DNA of 11,533 nucleotides from Candidatus Pelagibacterales bacterium (GTDB taxonomy: Bacteria > Pseudomonadota > Alphaproteobacteria > Rickettsiales > UBA1997). Position numbers and translations under genes: made by a program. The first letter of the stretch is position 1, and each line of letters starts with the position of its first letter. Where the stretch lies: contig VHBV01000028.1 in assembly GCA_016882165.1 (NCBI GenBank), forward strand, positions 1-11,533. The letters are read 5' to 3'. Positions 1 through 7,406 of this stretch are shown in pieces. The notes below the pieces were generated by a model. The model was not told the DNA's origin. It made no database searches and saw only the letters and a list, made by a program, of their open reading frames with translations.

Positions 1-1433
1 AGGTTTATTTTTGATTTTTTAAAGCTTTGGTTGAAGTGCTTATATATGATATGACGCAACTCATTTAACCTTCCTGGATTTTTTATTCTTCCCGAACTTT
101 CCCATAACTTTCTTACTCTACCACCTTTCCAGTCGGCAGTTGTAAAACCGATAATTTCAGTTTTCACGGAAAATTTCTCTAAAATTTCAGCAATAATCTC
201 GCAAGTCATTGCACTCATAACAATTGGATTTCCACGCATTGATCCAGAATTATCCAACAAGATCGTCAGAGCAGTATCATTATATTGGTGATCTTTATTA
301 TTGACCCAAACATCTTCTACAAAAGGATCAATAACAATTCGTGACAGTTTTTTCCTATTTAAAACGCCTTGTACTACATCAAATTCTACCAAAGCATTTT
401 TTCTAGAAATAAGTTTTCTTTTTAATTTTAAACTCATCTTTTTGGAAATACCAGAAAGCTTTGAAAGCCTTAAATCAAGCTGATCTCGAAGTAACTCTAA
501 ATCATTTTTACTAATAATTTTTTGTGGAAAAATCACCTCATCAAACTTGCTGCTATATATTTTATAAGAATTCTTAAACTCAATTTTGGTTTCTTTACTT
601 TCTGTTTTCTGAGATTTTAAATTAATTTCACCTTGTAAGTCTTCTTCTTCTTTTATTTTTGGGTTCGCTTCAATTTCATTAACTTCTTTTTTTTCCAACT
701 CTTCCCCATTCTGGTTGAAATTACTTTCATTTGCATCTGGTGAATTTTCAGCGCTAAAGTTATGCAATTCTTTTTGCTGATCTTGATTGTTATTTTCTTG
801 CTGCAGGCTTTGTTCTTCTTTTTCAGAATCGTCAACTTCTTCTTCTCTCTTTATCAATTCTAAAAGATTTTCTAAAGCATCTTGGAAATCTTTTTGGTTA
901 TTTGTTCTAAGTTTTAATTTTTTTATTTCCTGAATTACTTTTTTGCTTAAATTACTTTCAATTTCCAAAGCAATTTCCTTAGTTTTTGGCAAAACTTCCT
1001 TTGGAAAAAGTTCTTTTAATAAAACTAAAGAAAGACTTGAAGAAGCACTAAAAATATCACTTTCAACCTTATGTAGAATATTTTTTAAAATACCGCGGTA
1101 AGATTTGGAAATACAATCAAGAACCCTAATCTTCTCAAAAGAGTCAAAAAAATCTTTTTCTTCAAATGAAACTTCTTTTTGCTTATAAATTTTTGAATCA
1201 TGAAACAAAAAGTAACAAGCAGCCATATCAAAAGAAGCACGAGAATAGTTTATTTTCTCAGAAACTTCAGGCAATATTATATTTTTATTTTCATCGATTA
1301 AATTCTGATTCCACGAAAAGAAGTTATTTTTTGCATCACCATTAAAATCAACACTCAAAACATCTTGTTTAATGATCGTTTGCAAAGTTGTAATTAGACT
1401 TTCTTTTGTATTTTCTTGATGTTGTTTTTTCAT
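1..1433 (-). CDS. cobT: CobT-like cobaltochelatase subunit / vWA-domain protein (3' end beyond window)
   Basis: The first 477 residues are visible; the C-terminus lies beyond the left edge. Three parts can be seen. Residues 1-195 form a helical N-terminal domain. Residues about 198-272 form a Glu/Gln/Asn/Lys-rich, probably disordered linker. After that comes the conserved CobT C-terminal region with a von Willebrand factor A domain: the MIDAS motif DNSGSMRG (D394, S396, S398), then GFTT and WKGG, then NPGRLNELRHIIYK, which is nearly diagnostic for CobT. In the family, CobT works with the AAA+ ATPase CobS and with CobN to insert cobalt during aerobic cobalamin synthesis; it should be cytosolic. 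No cobS or cobN lies beside it here, so it may work with an unlinked CobS-like ATPase in a MoxR/vWA-type role. That is inference. The ATG overlaps the bioF stop as ATGA. A GGAG directly abuts the ATG with no spacer, so translation is probably coupled to bioF. CobT proteins are typically around 600 aa, so roughly 130 residues are missing. Family call is secure; role is uncertain. Confidence 0.88.
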   Translation of the reverse strand, partial: MKKQHQENTKESLITTLQTIIKQDVLSVDFNGDAKNNFFSWNQNLIDENKNIILPEVSEKINYSRASFDMAACYFLFHDSKIYKQKEVSFEEKDFFDSFEKIRVLDCISKSYRGILKNILHKVESDIFSASSSLSLVLLKELFPKEVLPKTKEIALEIESNLSKKVIQEIKKLKLRTNNQKDFQDALENLLELIKREEEVDDSEKEEQSLQQENNNQDQQKELHNFSAENSPDANESNFNQNGEELEKKEVNEIEANPKIKEEEDLQGEINLKSQKTESKETKIEFKNSYKIYSSKFDEVIFPQKIISKNDLELLRDQLDLRLSKLSGISKKMSLKLKRKLISRKNALVEFDVVQGVLNRKKLSRIVIDPFVEDVWVNNKDHQYNDTALTILLDNSGSMRGNPIVMSAMTCEIIAEILEKFSVKTEIIGFTTADWKGGRVRKLWESSGRIKNPGRLNELRHIIYKHFNQSFKKSKIN

Positions 1434-2605
1434 CTCCACAAAATATCTAATAAAATATTAGCTAATTTTCTAATATCAGATTTTTTATGCTCTGATGAGA
1501 AAGTTATACGCAATCTTGCTTTATTTTTTTCTACTGTTGGATAACGAATTGCGCCAATTAAGAAGCCTTTTTCTTCAACTTTCTTAGCAATTTCCAAAGT
1601 TTTCTTAGAATCACCAATAATAATTGAAAATATTGCTGATTGAGGGTTTGGTAACTTCATCAACTTAGAAAAATATTTAGCATTTTGCAAAGTTTTTTCT
1701 GCTAAATTTTTCTTTTTAATAATTTTAATAGAACAAAGAGCGGATGCAATTACAGATGGTGGTAAAGCGGTTGAGTAAATTTGTGATTTAGCAAAATTAC
1801 GTAGATAATCAATTATTTCCCTATCTCCTGCAACATATCCTCCAACACAACCAATAGCTTTTGAAAGCGTACCAAGAGTTAGAAAGTAAGATTTGTCATT
1901 CTGAGGCGAAGCCGAAGAATCTCGTGTAACATACTGAGATCCTTCGCTTCGCTCAGGATAACAGGATGGTTTAACAAACAAACCGTGAGCATCATCAACT
2001 ACCAGCATAGCACCAAATTCTTCAGCTAAATTTCTTAATTTGCCAACCAAACCACAATCACCATCCATTGAAAATACTGTTTCGGTGATAATAATGCATC
2101 TTGCAAATTTATTACGTTGTTCTTGCAAAATTTTATAAGCATGTAAAACATCATTATGCAAAAAACGCATCATTTTTGCACCAGAAAGCTTTACACCATC
2201 AATTAAACTTGAGTGAATTAAACGATCTGCAACAACTAAATCACCCTCACCTACTAAAGCCGGAATTACACCAATTGCACAAGAATATCCAGAAGAAAAA
2301 ACTATCGCATCTTCGCAATTTTTAACTTCAGAAAGTTTTTTTTCTAATTTTTTATAAAGAGAGTTATTTCCAGTAACATATCTTGAAGCTCCTGCACCAA
2401 CACCATATTTCTTTATAGCTTCAATTGCTGCTTTTTTGACTTGTAACTTTTGTGAAAGACCAAAGTAGTCGTTTGAGGCAAAAGAAATAAATTTCTTTTT
2501 GCCTCTTTTAACGATAACTGCATCAACAATATCTGATTTAACTAGTTTGCGGTAAAGATTCTGCTCTTTTTGCTTTTTCAAAATTTCAGAGTAAGAATCT
2601 TTCAT
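1430..2605 (-). CDS. bioF: 8-amino-7-oxononanoate synthase (BioF), with in-frame palindromic insert
   Basis: This is a 391-aa PLP-dependent alpha-oxoamine synthase. It would condense pimeloyl-ACP (or -CoA) with L-alanine to give 8-amino-7-oxononanoate, the first ring-building step of biotin synthesis, in the cytosol. Visible motifs are FASNDYFGL (42-50), GVGAGASRYVTGN (68-80), FSMDGD (178-183), DDAHG (204-208; D204 would contact the PLP ring nitrogen and H207 would stack on it) and TLSKA with the Schiff-base lysine K249. GAGASRYVTGN favours BioF over the related 5-aminolevulinate synthase and 2-amino-3-ketobutyrate CoA ligase. Residues 215-237 are encoded by a palindromic repeat, listed separately. 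They lengthen the H207-to-K249 distance to 42 residues, against 29 in E. coli BioF (from memory). No catalytic motif is lost, so the enzyme may still work. The start is the only ATG that keeps the whole N-terminus; no clear Shine-Dalgarno precedes it. It lies 53 nt after gyrB and overlaps cobT by ATGA. No other biotin gene is in the window. Confidence 0.9.
   Translation of the reverse strand: MKDSYSEILKKQKEQNLYRKLVKSDIVDAVIVKRGKKKFISFASNDYFGLSQKLQVKKAAIEAIKKYGVGAGASRYVTGNNSLYKKLEKKLSEVKNCEDAIVFSSGYSCAIGVIPALVGEGDLVVADRLIHSSLIDGVKLSGAKMMRFLHNDVLHAYKILQEQRNKFARCIIITETVFSMDGDCGLVGKLRNLAEEFGAMLVVDDAHGLFVKPSCYPERSEGSQYVTRDSSASPQNDKSYFLTLGTLSKAIGCVGGYVAGDREIIDYLRNFAKSQIYSTALPPSVIASALCSIKIIKKKNLAEKTLQNAKYFSKLMKLPNPQSAIFSIIIGDSKKTLEIAKKVEEKGFLIGAIRYPTVEKNKARLRITFSSEHKKSDIRKLANILLDILWR
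1895..1963. repeat. 69-bp palindromic repeat ('PERSEG'-type miniature element) inserted in frame in bioF
   Basis: Two arms form an imperfect inverted repeat. The left arm (1894-1923) begins TGTCATTCTGAGG and ends GAATCTC. The right arm (1936-1963) reads, on the other strand, TGTTATCCTGAGC to GGATCTC. They pair around a 12-nt loop (1924-1935). The left arm has two extra bases (GAGG, GCCG) relative to the right, plus a few mismatches. The element is 33/69 (48%) G+C, clearly richer than the AT-rich gene around it. Read in the bioF frame it is exactly 23 codons (C215-D237) and contains YPERSEGSQ. It has no stop in two of three frames on the bioF strand and one of three on the other. Similar CATTCTGAG-CGAAG-GAATCTC palindromes are dispersed in many bacterial genomes, and Rickettsia palindromic elements are known to insert in frame in genes. 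The match to a particular named family is not established here. No second copy was seen in this window. Confidence 0.85.
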
Positions 2606-2658
2606 GATAATTTAAATTGACCAAGTCACTTTAAGGAAAAAAATATATTACACTTTCT

Positions 2659-5109
2659 CTAAACGTCTAAATTAACAACTTTTAACGCATTTTCTTGGAT
2701 AAATTCACGTCTTGGTTCAACAACATTACCCATCAAAGTTGAGAAAGTTTCATCAGCTTCATCAAATTGCTCAACTTTAACTTGCAACAAAGTTCTGTTA
2801 GCAGGATCAAGAGTAGTTTCCCAAAGTTGTTCCGCGTTCATCTCACCCAAACCTTTGAAACGCTGTATTGAAACACCTTTTTTACCAGCCTCAATAATTG
2901 CGTTCATTAACTCAATTGGTTTACTTGCAATAACTTCAGATTCACTACGAATAAATTTAACTTTTGATTCAAAATCTTCACCAATTTGCTCTTTAATTTT
3001 TGCAATAGCGTCAATTTCTGGGAATTCAAAGTAAGATTTTTTAACTACAAAAACTGTTTTTACACCTCGAGTTTCTTTTACAATTTCAAGATCTTCAAAT
3101 TCATTTATTGAAGATTTCCAAGAAATTTCTTCATCAGAATTTACAGCAAAAATTTTGTCAATTTTCTCAATTAATAATTTTGCTTTGGTAGAGTCTTTAA
3201 TCCACTCTTTGTTATAAGCACCAGCAAGAGCTAAATTTTCAGAAATTTCTGAAGGAATAACGCGTGACAAATTATTTATTAAATAAGAAAATTTACTTAA
3301 CTTGTTAACAAAATCGTGTAAATCAGCGCCAGATCTATCACCAGCTTTTGACTTCAAAACTGCGTTATTCAAAGCATTTTCAATAATATAGCTTTGCCAA
3401 GCCTGTTCATTCTTTAAATATACTTCACTTGATCCTTTTTTAACTTTGTAAAGTGGAGGTTGAGCAATATATAAAAAGCCATGCTCAATCAATTTTGGCA
3501 TATGACGGAAAAAGAAAGTAAGAAGCAAAGTTCTGATATGAGAACCATCAACGTCCGCGTCAGCCATAATTATAATTTTATGATAACGAACTTTTGAAGG
3601 ATCAAAGTCTTGTTCACCAATTCCTGTTCCAAGAGCAGTTATCATTGTTCCAATTTCAGTTGACGAAAGCATTTTATCAAAACGAGCACGCTCAACATTT
3701 AAAATTTTACCACGAATTGGTAAAATTGCTTGAAACTTACGATTGCGTCCAGATTTTGCAGAACCACCAGCCGAATTACCCTCAACAATAAATAATTCAG
3801 ATAGAGATGGATCTTTTTCCTGACAGTCTGCAAGCTTTCCTGGTAAATTAGAAACCTCTAGAGCTGATTTTCTTCTGGTTAACTCACGCGCTTTTCTTGC
3901 AGCTTCTCTTGCTTGAGCAGCTTCAACAGCTTTTCCCACAATTGATCTAGCATCACTTGGACGTTCTTCAAACCACTGAGCTAATTTATCATTTACCCAA
4001 GATTCAACATGAGTTCTGACTTCACTTGAAACCAACTTATCTTTTGTCTGAGAAGAGAATTTTGGATCAGGAACTTTAACAGAAACAACAGCTGTTAAAC
4101 CTTCACGCACATCATCACCAGATAGAACAATCTTTTCTTTTTTGAAAAGTTTATTATCAGAAGCATAATTATTAATTGTTCTAGTTAAAGCTGCTTTAAC
4201 ACCAGCCAAGTGAGTACCACCGTCACGTTGACGTATATTATTTGTAAAGCATAAAACGTTTTCGTGATAACTATCATTCCATTGCATTGAAAGCTCAAGA
4301 CTGATACCACTATTTTTGTCCGCAGCAACTATATTTATCGTTTGATGAACAGCATTTTTAGTACGATCTAAATACTTTACATAAGCTTCAACACCACCTT
4401 CATAAAATAGGATAACTTCTTTCGGTTCTTCTCCACGCAAATCTTTTAAAACAATCTTTACACCCGAATTCAAAAATGACAACTCGCGAAGACGTTGTTC
4501 AAGAGTTGAAAAACTAAATTCTATAACATTTGAAAATGTTTGATTTGAAGGATGAAAAGTAACTTCTGTACCTTTTTCGCCATTAGCATCACCAACAACT
4601 TTTAGAGGAGAAACAGCATCTCCATGCTCAAAACGCATAGAATGTTTTTTTCCTTCTCTCCATATTGTAAGTTCTAACCAATCGGAAAGAGCGTTAACAA
4701 CTGAAACACCAACACCATGTAAACCACCGGAAACCTTATAAGAATTTTGGTCAAATTTACCACCAGCGTGAAGTTGTGTCATAATAACTTCAGCAGCTGA
4801 AACACCTTCTTCTTCATGAATGTCTGTTGGAATACCACGTCCATTGTCACGAACTGTGACTGAACCATCTGGATTTAAAGCAACTAAGACTTGGTCGCAG
4901 TGACCAGCCAAAGCTTCATCAATTGCATTATCAACAACTTCATAAACCATATGATGCAATCCTGATCCATCATCAGTATCACCAATATACATACCAGGTC
5001 TTTTTCTAACAGCTTCAAGTCCTTTCAGAACTTTAATTGAATCTGCAGTATAAGTATTTGTATTTATTTCTTTTTCAATAGTTTCAACTTCGTTTTTTTG
5101 TGCTGTCAT
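2659..5109 (-). CDS. gyrB: DNA gyrase subunit B
   Basis: This is the complete 816-aa ATPase subunit of DNA gyrase, which acts as A2B2 with GyrA to introduce negative supercoils. The GHKL ATPase domain shows E57 (general base), N61, D88 in RDNGRG and GGLHGVGVSVV. The transducer has the QTK loop (Q354-K356). The TOPRIM domain has E443 and the DADVDG motif (D517, D519, D521) that bind Mg2+. The C-terminal tail has RFKGLGEMNAEQLW starting at about residue 750. The region after TOPRIM is long, so the Gram-negative-type insert seen in E. coli GyrB (804 aa) is present; this also excludes the shorter ParE form. The N-terminus is 15 residues longer than in E. coli. One oddity is that the usual EGDSAGG is EGNSAGG (N445, codon AAT), discussed in the findings. 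No clear Shine-Dalgarno precedes the ATG. The gene lies 115 nt after the thioredoxin/NHL gene and 53 nt before bioF. Confidence 0.97.
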   Translation of the reverse strand: MTAQKNEVETIEKEINTNTYTADSIKVLKGLEAVRKRPGMYIGDTDDGSGLHHMVYEVVDNAIDEALAGHCDQVLVALNPDGSVTVRDNGRGIPTDIHEEEGVSAAEVIMTQLHAGGKFDQNSYKVSGGLHGVGVSVVNALSDWLELTIWREGKKHSMRFEHGDAVSPLKVVGDANGEKGTEVTFHPSNQTFSNVIEFSFSTLEQRLRELSFLNSGVKIVLKDLRGEEPKEVILFYEGGVEAYVKYLDRTKNAVHQTINIVAADKNSGISLELSMQWNDSYHENVLCFTNNIRQRDGGTHLAGVKAALTRTINNYASDNKLFKKEKIVLSGDDVREGLTAVVSVKVPDPKFSSQTKDKLVSSEVRTHVESWVNDKLAQWFEERPSDARSIVGKAVEAAQAREAARKARELTRRKSALEVSNLPGKLADCQEKDPSLSELFIVEGNSAGGSAKSGRNRKFQAILPIRGKILNVERARFDKMLSSTEIGTMITALGTGIGEQDFDPSKVRYHKIIIMADADVDGSHIRTLLLTFFFRHMPKLIEHGFLYIAQPPLYKVKKGSSEVYLKNEQAWQSYIIENALNNAVLKSKAGDRSGADLHDFVNKLSKFSYLINNLSRVIPSEISENLALAGAYNKEWIKDSTKAKLLIEKIDKIFAVNSDEEISWKSSINEFEDLEIVKETRGVKTVFVVKKSYFEFPEIDAIAKIKEQIGEDFESKVKFIRSESEVIASKPIELMNAIIEAGKKGVSIQRFKGLGEMNAEQLWETTLDPANRTLLQVKVEQFDEADETFSTLMGNVVEPRREFIQENALKVVNLDV

Positions 5110-5170
5110 TTTGCAATTTTTTTATTTGGAATTTTTAACGTGCCAAGCACCTCTAATTTTCTGTTCAAAT

Positions 5171-5176
5171 AGTATA
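5171..5176 (-). promoter_or_regulatory. Possible -10 box for gyrB
   Basis: On the minus strand TATACT lies 61 nt upstream of the gyrB ATG, in the 115-nt gap between the thioredoxin/NHL gene and gyrB. It would give a leader of about 55 nt. No good -35 is visible at 16-18 nt spacing, and AT-rich DNA yields such hexamers by chance. gyrB could equally be read through from upstream; no terminator is visible in this gap. An 11-bp GTGC-CAA-GCAC inverted repeat (5140-5150) lies in the would-be leader. Confidence 0.25.
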
Positions 5177-5224
5177 AAAACAATCTTAAAAAGAAAGCTA
5201 TAAAAGCTACTTTAAAAGTTTTTT

Positions 5225-7168
5225 TTAATGACCTAACTTAACCTCAATTTCACTTAAATCACTACCAGAATCAGCTTCTAATCTTTGTTCATAACTTTTT
5301 ACATAACAAAGAGCATTTTGCTTATCTTCACAGTAATAAATTACACCTTGTAATAAATAATTTTCACCATCAATTAGTTTTGGTAAAGTGAGTGATTTTT
5401 TTTGAATCACATTCCAGTCAAAATCCATTATCAAATCAGCTTCATTTTCTGAATTTAACTTTAGTAAAGTCAAGAAACTTGGACCCATCTCATTTATTTT
5501 CCAACCATTTTTAAGGTCAATTTTAACTTTCAACTCTTTATCAGAAATGACTTCAACCTCTTTTTCTCTCTCTAAATTAGGTAAATATTCTAAGTTAGTT
5601 CTTTTAGGAGTTTTCAATGGTGGTAAAATATCTAACAATTCGCTGTTTAGGCTTGCACGACTTACAGATAAAATACGATTATTATTTGTATCAGCGATAT
5701 AAAAACGATCTAATGCCGCAACAATTGAACTTGGTTCATCAATTTCGGTGTTTGAAGAACGTCCCAAATTATCTCCTTTTTTACCACTTCCAATGAAATT
5801 TGTTAATTTTTTAGTTCCAAAATCATATTCTTTAATTCTATTCTCAGCTGCATCAATAACATATATTCCGGTATCATCAACCGTCAAAGCAGTTGGACGT
5901 TTTAAGCCATTATTAGAATTTTTATCAGCTAAAACTTCTACAGATCCAGAAGCATTAATCATAAATAATGTCGATTTCTCTGGGTTAACAGCATATAAAA
6001 TTTTTCCATAGTAAGAAAGATCTGAAATACCAGAGAGTAATTCGCTATTTTGATCAGAAAAAGAAGAGATTTTTTTATTTTTTATATCATATTTTAGAAT
6101 TTGCGATGTTCCTGAGTTAGCAATAACAATATAATTTTTATCAGATAAAAACTCTAAATCATTTGGTGAATTAAGATTCACATTTTCAACATCTACAGGT
6201 GAAGAAGAAATCTTGTTACCAAAAACACCAGATCCAACAAGAGTAGTTACTTTTCCTGTAGAAAAATTAACTTCTCTTAGCGTGTGATTTCCAGTGTCAG
6301 CAACATATAACTTTTCATTATTAAATATTAAACCTTGAGGAAAATTAAATGCTGCTTCATTAAAATCACCATCAGCGAAACCTTTGCCTTTTTGACCTAT
6401 TGTGGTAATTATTTCACCCACCAAAGAGGTAACAACAATATTACTATCAGCAAAATTAGTAATAAAAATTGCTGGCGCATCATAGCCATTATATTTAAAG
6501 CGCGGAGCATATTCAAGTTTAGTTGGGAAGTTCAAAACATTGTTAAATATGTTATATTTCTCGAGAGAAATTGGTAAAGAGTCGTGATTTATTTCGTACT
6601 GATATTTCTTTACTGTCTTTTTGACAGATACATTCATTTCATCAAAAACTTCTTTGTTTTCAAAAGTTTTTACGATATCTCCACGAATATCTAGTAAAAC
6701 TAAAGTAGGAAGTTGCTTAATTTCAAAATTATTCTTAATAACACCGTCTTTATCGTTAAATACTGGATGTTCTATGCCATTTTTTAAAACTTCTTTTTTA
6801 ATAACAGAATTTTCTTTTTCTTCCTCTGATTTTGGACAATGAATAGTTATTACAGTCAGCTTATTACCATATTGCTTTTGTAGTTTATCAATTTCTGAAA
6901 ATACATTTTCGCATTTTTTACAACCATAATTCCAAAAGTTAAGTAATATTACTCGTCCTTTCAAATCTGAAACTTCTAAATTACGACTAGTATTTAACCA
7001 CTCTTGCTGTGGAGATTTAGAATCTGAAATAATTATTTTACTAACTGCAGAACTATGAAAAGTAGCCGTATAAAATAAAAAAGAGAAAAAAGAATAAATA
7101 CCGTAAAGAACCACAAAAACTGCTGCAATTAAAAGAAGGAATGATTGATCTTTTTTACTAATTTTCAT
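5225..7168 (-). CDS. Membrane-anchored thioredoxin-like/NHL-repeat protein (NHLRC2-like architecture)
   Basis: This is a 647-aa protein in four parts. Residues 1-9 are basic and residues 11-33 form a hydrophobic signal anchor, so the rest should face the periplasm. Residues about 60-165 form a TlpA/thioredoxin-like domain: ILLNFWNYGCKKC gives the redox pair C83/C86, and KQLPTLVLLD supplies the cis-proline P154. Residues about 215-505 hold NHL-type beta-propeller repeats; the clearest blades are FPQGLIFNNEKLYVADTGNH, RPTALTVDDTGIYVIDAAEN and IDEPSSIVAALDRFYIADTNNN. Residues about 535-647 form a beta-rich C-terminal domain with a cysteine pair (C613, C619). The order thioredoxin, NHL propeller, beta domain matches NHLRC2-like proteins, whose bacterial role is not well defined. 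A periplasmic thiol oxidoreductase with a protein- or ligand-binding propeller is inference. The active site is CKKC, not the WCxxC of TlpA. No strong Shine-Dalgarno is seen (CCAAGAAAAA before ATG). It is the first gene after the rpsU terminator, and gyrB follows. Confidence 0.82.
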   Translation of the reverse strand: MKISKKDQSFLLLIAAVFVVLYGIYSFFSFLFYTATFHSSAVSKIIISDSKSPQQEWLNTSRNLEVSDLKGRVILLNFWNYGCKKCENVFSEIDKLQKQYGNKLTVITIHCPKSEEEKENSVIKKEVLKNGIEHPVFNDKDGVIKNNFEIKQLPTLVLLDIRGDIVKTFENKEVFDEMNVSVKKTVKKYQYEINHDSLPISLEKYNIFNNVLNFPTKLEYAPRFKYNGYDAPAIFITNFADSNIVVTSLVGEIITTIGQKGKGFADGDFNEAAFNFPQGLIFNNEKLYVADTGNHTLREVNFSTGKVTTLVGSGVFGNKISSSPVDVENVNLNSPNDLEFLSDKNYIVIANSGTSQILKYDIKNKKISSFSDQNSELLSGISDLSYYGKILYAVNPEKSTLFMINASGSVEVLADKNSNNGLKRPTALTVDDTGIYVIDAAENRIKEYDFGTKKLTNFIGSGKKGDNLGRSSNTEIDEPSSIVAALDRFYIADTNNNRILSVSRASLNSELLDILPPLKTPKRTNLEYLPNLEREKEVEVISDKELKVKIDLKNGWKINEMGPSFLTLLKLNSENEADLIMDFDWNVIQKKSLTLPKLIDGENYLLQGVIYYCEDKQNALCYVKSYEQRLEADSGSDLSEIEVKLGH

Positions 7169-7218
7169 TTTTTCTTGGATTTTGCTGTTTTACAGAAGGG
7201 GTTTTTATTGCCATCACA

Positions 7219-7240
7219 GAAATTTTAAACTTAAAATTTC
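7219..7240. promoter_or_regulatory. Perfect 22-bp inverted repeat, possible operator or leader hairpin
   Basis: GAAATTTTAA (7219-7228) and its exact complement (7231-7240) are separated by 2 bp. The repeat lies 50-71 nt upstream of the thioredoxin/NHL gene start, directly downstream of a -10-like hexamer. A start site placed from that hexamer would fall inside the repeat, which is a classic operator position. The composition is almost all A/T, so chance is a real alternative. It is not followed by a T-run on the minus strand, so it does not look like a terminator. Confidence 0.4.
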
Positions 7241-7246
7241 ACTATA
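7241..7246 (-). promoter_or_regulatory. Possible -10 box for the thioredoxin/NHL-gyrB-bioF-cobT unit
   Basis: TATAGT preceded by TG on the minus strand (ATGTATAGTG) resembles a -10 element. It lies after the rpsU terminator and 73 nt before the next start codon, where a new promoter is expected. No convincing -35 is seen at 16-18 nt spacing. A TTGACT (7320-7325) exists further upstream but has no -10 at a suitable distance. The call rests on location and one hexamer. Confidence 0.3.
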
Positions 7247-7352
7247 CATAAAAATCTAGTTTTATGTTTTTACATTAAATAGTCTGATTGATCAAAAGCA
7301 GTGTTAGTTTAAAATATTAAGTCAAAATATTTTGGCGCAGTTCTGAAAAATC

Positions 7353-7399
7353 TACGTTAAAAAACAAAAAACCAGCGCAAATTTAGTTGCGCTGGTTTT
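7353..7399 (-). terminator. Rho-independent terminator after rpsU
   Basis: A perfect 13-bp stem (7387-7399 pairing with 7368-7380) has the GC-rich core CCAGCGCAA and a 6-nt loop (7381-7386). On the minus strand it is followed by TTTTTTGTTTTTT. The hairpin begins 7 nt beyond the rpsU stop codon. It should end the Tim44-acnA-hpf-rpsU transcript and separate it from the downstream genes. The plus-strand side has only a short T run, so the terminator is mainly one-directional. Confidence 0.93.
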
Positions 7400-7406
7400 A
7401 AGGTAG

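Noticed and set aside
653..835. Lys-rich 60-codon open frame on the minus strand
   Set aside because: It is an out-of-frame reading of the CobT charged linker; low complexity explains its lack of stops, and it has no start signals.
1895..1963. The repeat as a transcription terminator or CRISPR unit
   Set aside because: It is a single copy inside an intact coding frame, with no T-run after the stem and no regularly spaced repeats.
2618..2628. Small inverted repeat TGAC-CAA-GTCA before bioF, similar to GTGC-CAA-GCAC (5140-5150) before gyrB
   Set aside because: The shared CCAAG centre is curious, but 4-bp stems with 3-nt loops are expected by chance, and the distances to the start codons differ (12 and 30 nt).
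5140..5158. TGGCAC-like sigma-54 -24 element upstream of gyrB
   Set aside because: No TTGC -12 element lies at the required spacing.
5748..6842. Several plus-strand open frames of 73-87 codons
   Set aside because: They lie antisense to the strongly supported thioredoxin/NHL gene, match no known family and have no ribosome-binding sites.
7323..7334. 12-bp palindrome CAAAATATTTTG downstream of the rpsU terminator
   Set aside because: Short and A/T-dominated, with no promoter element at a meaningful distance; chance is the simplest explanation.
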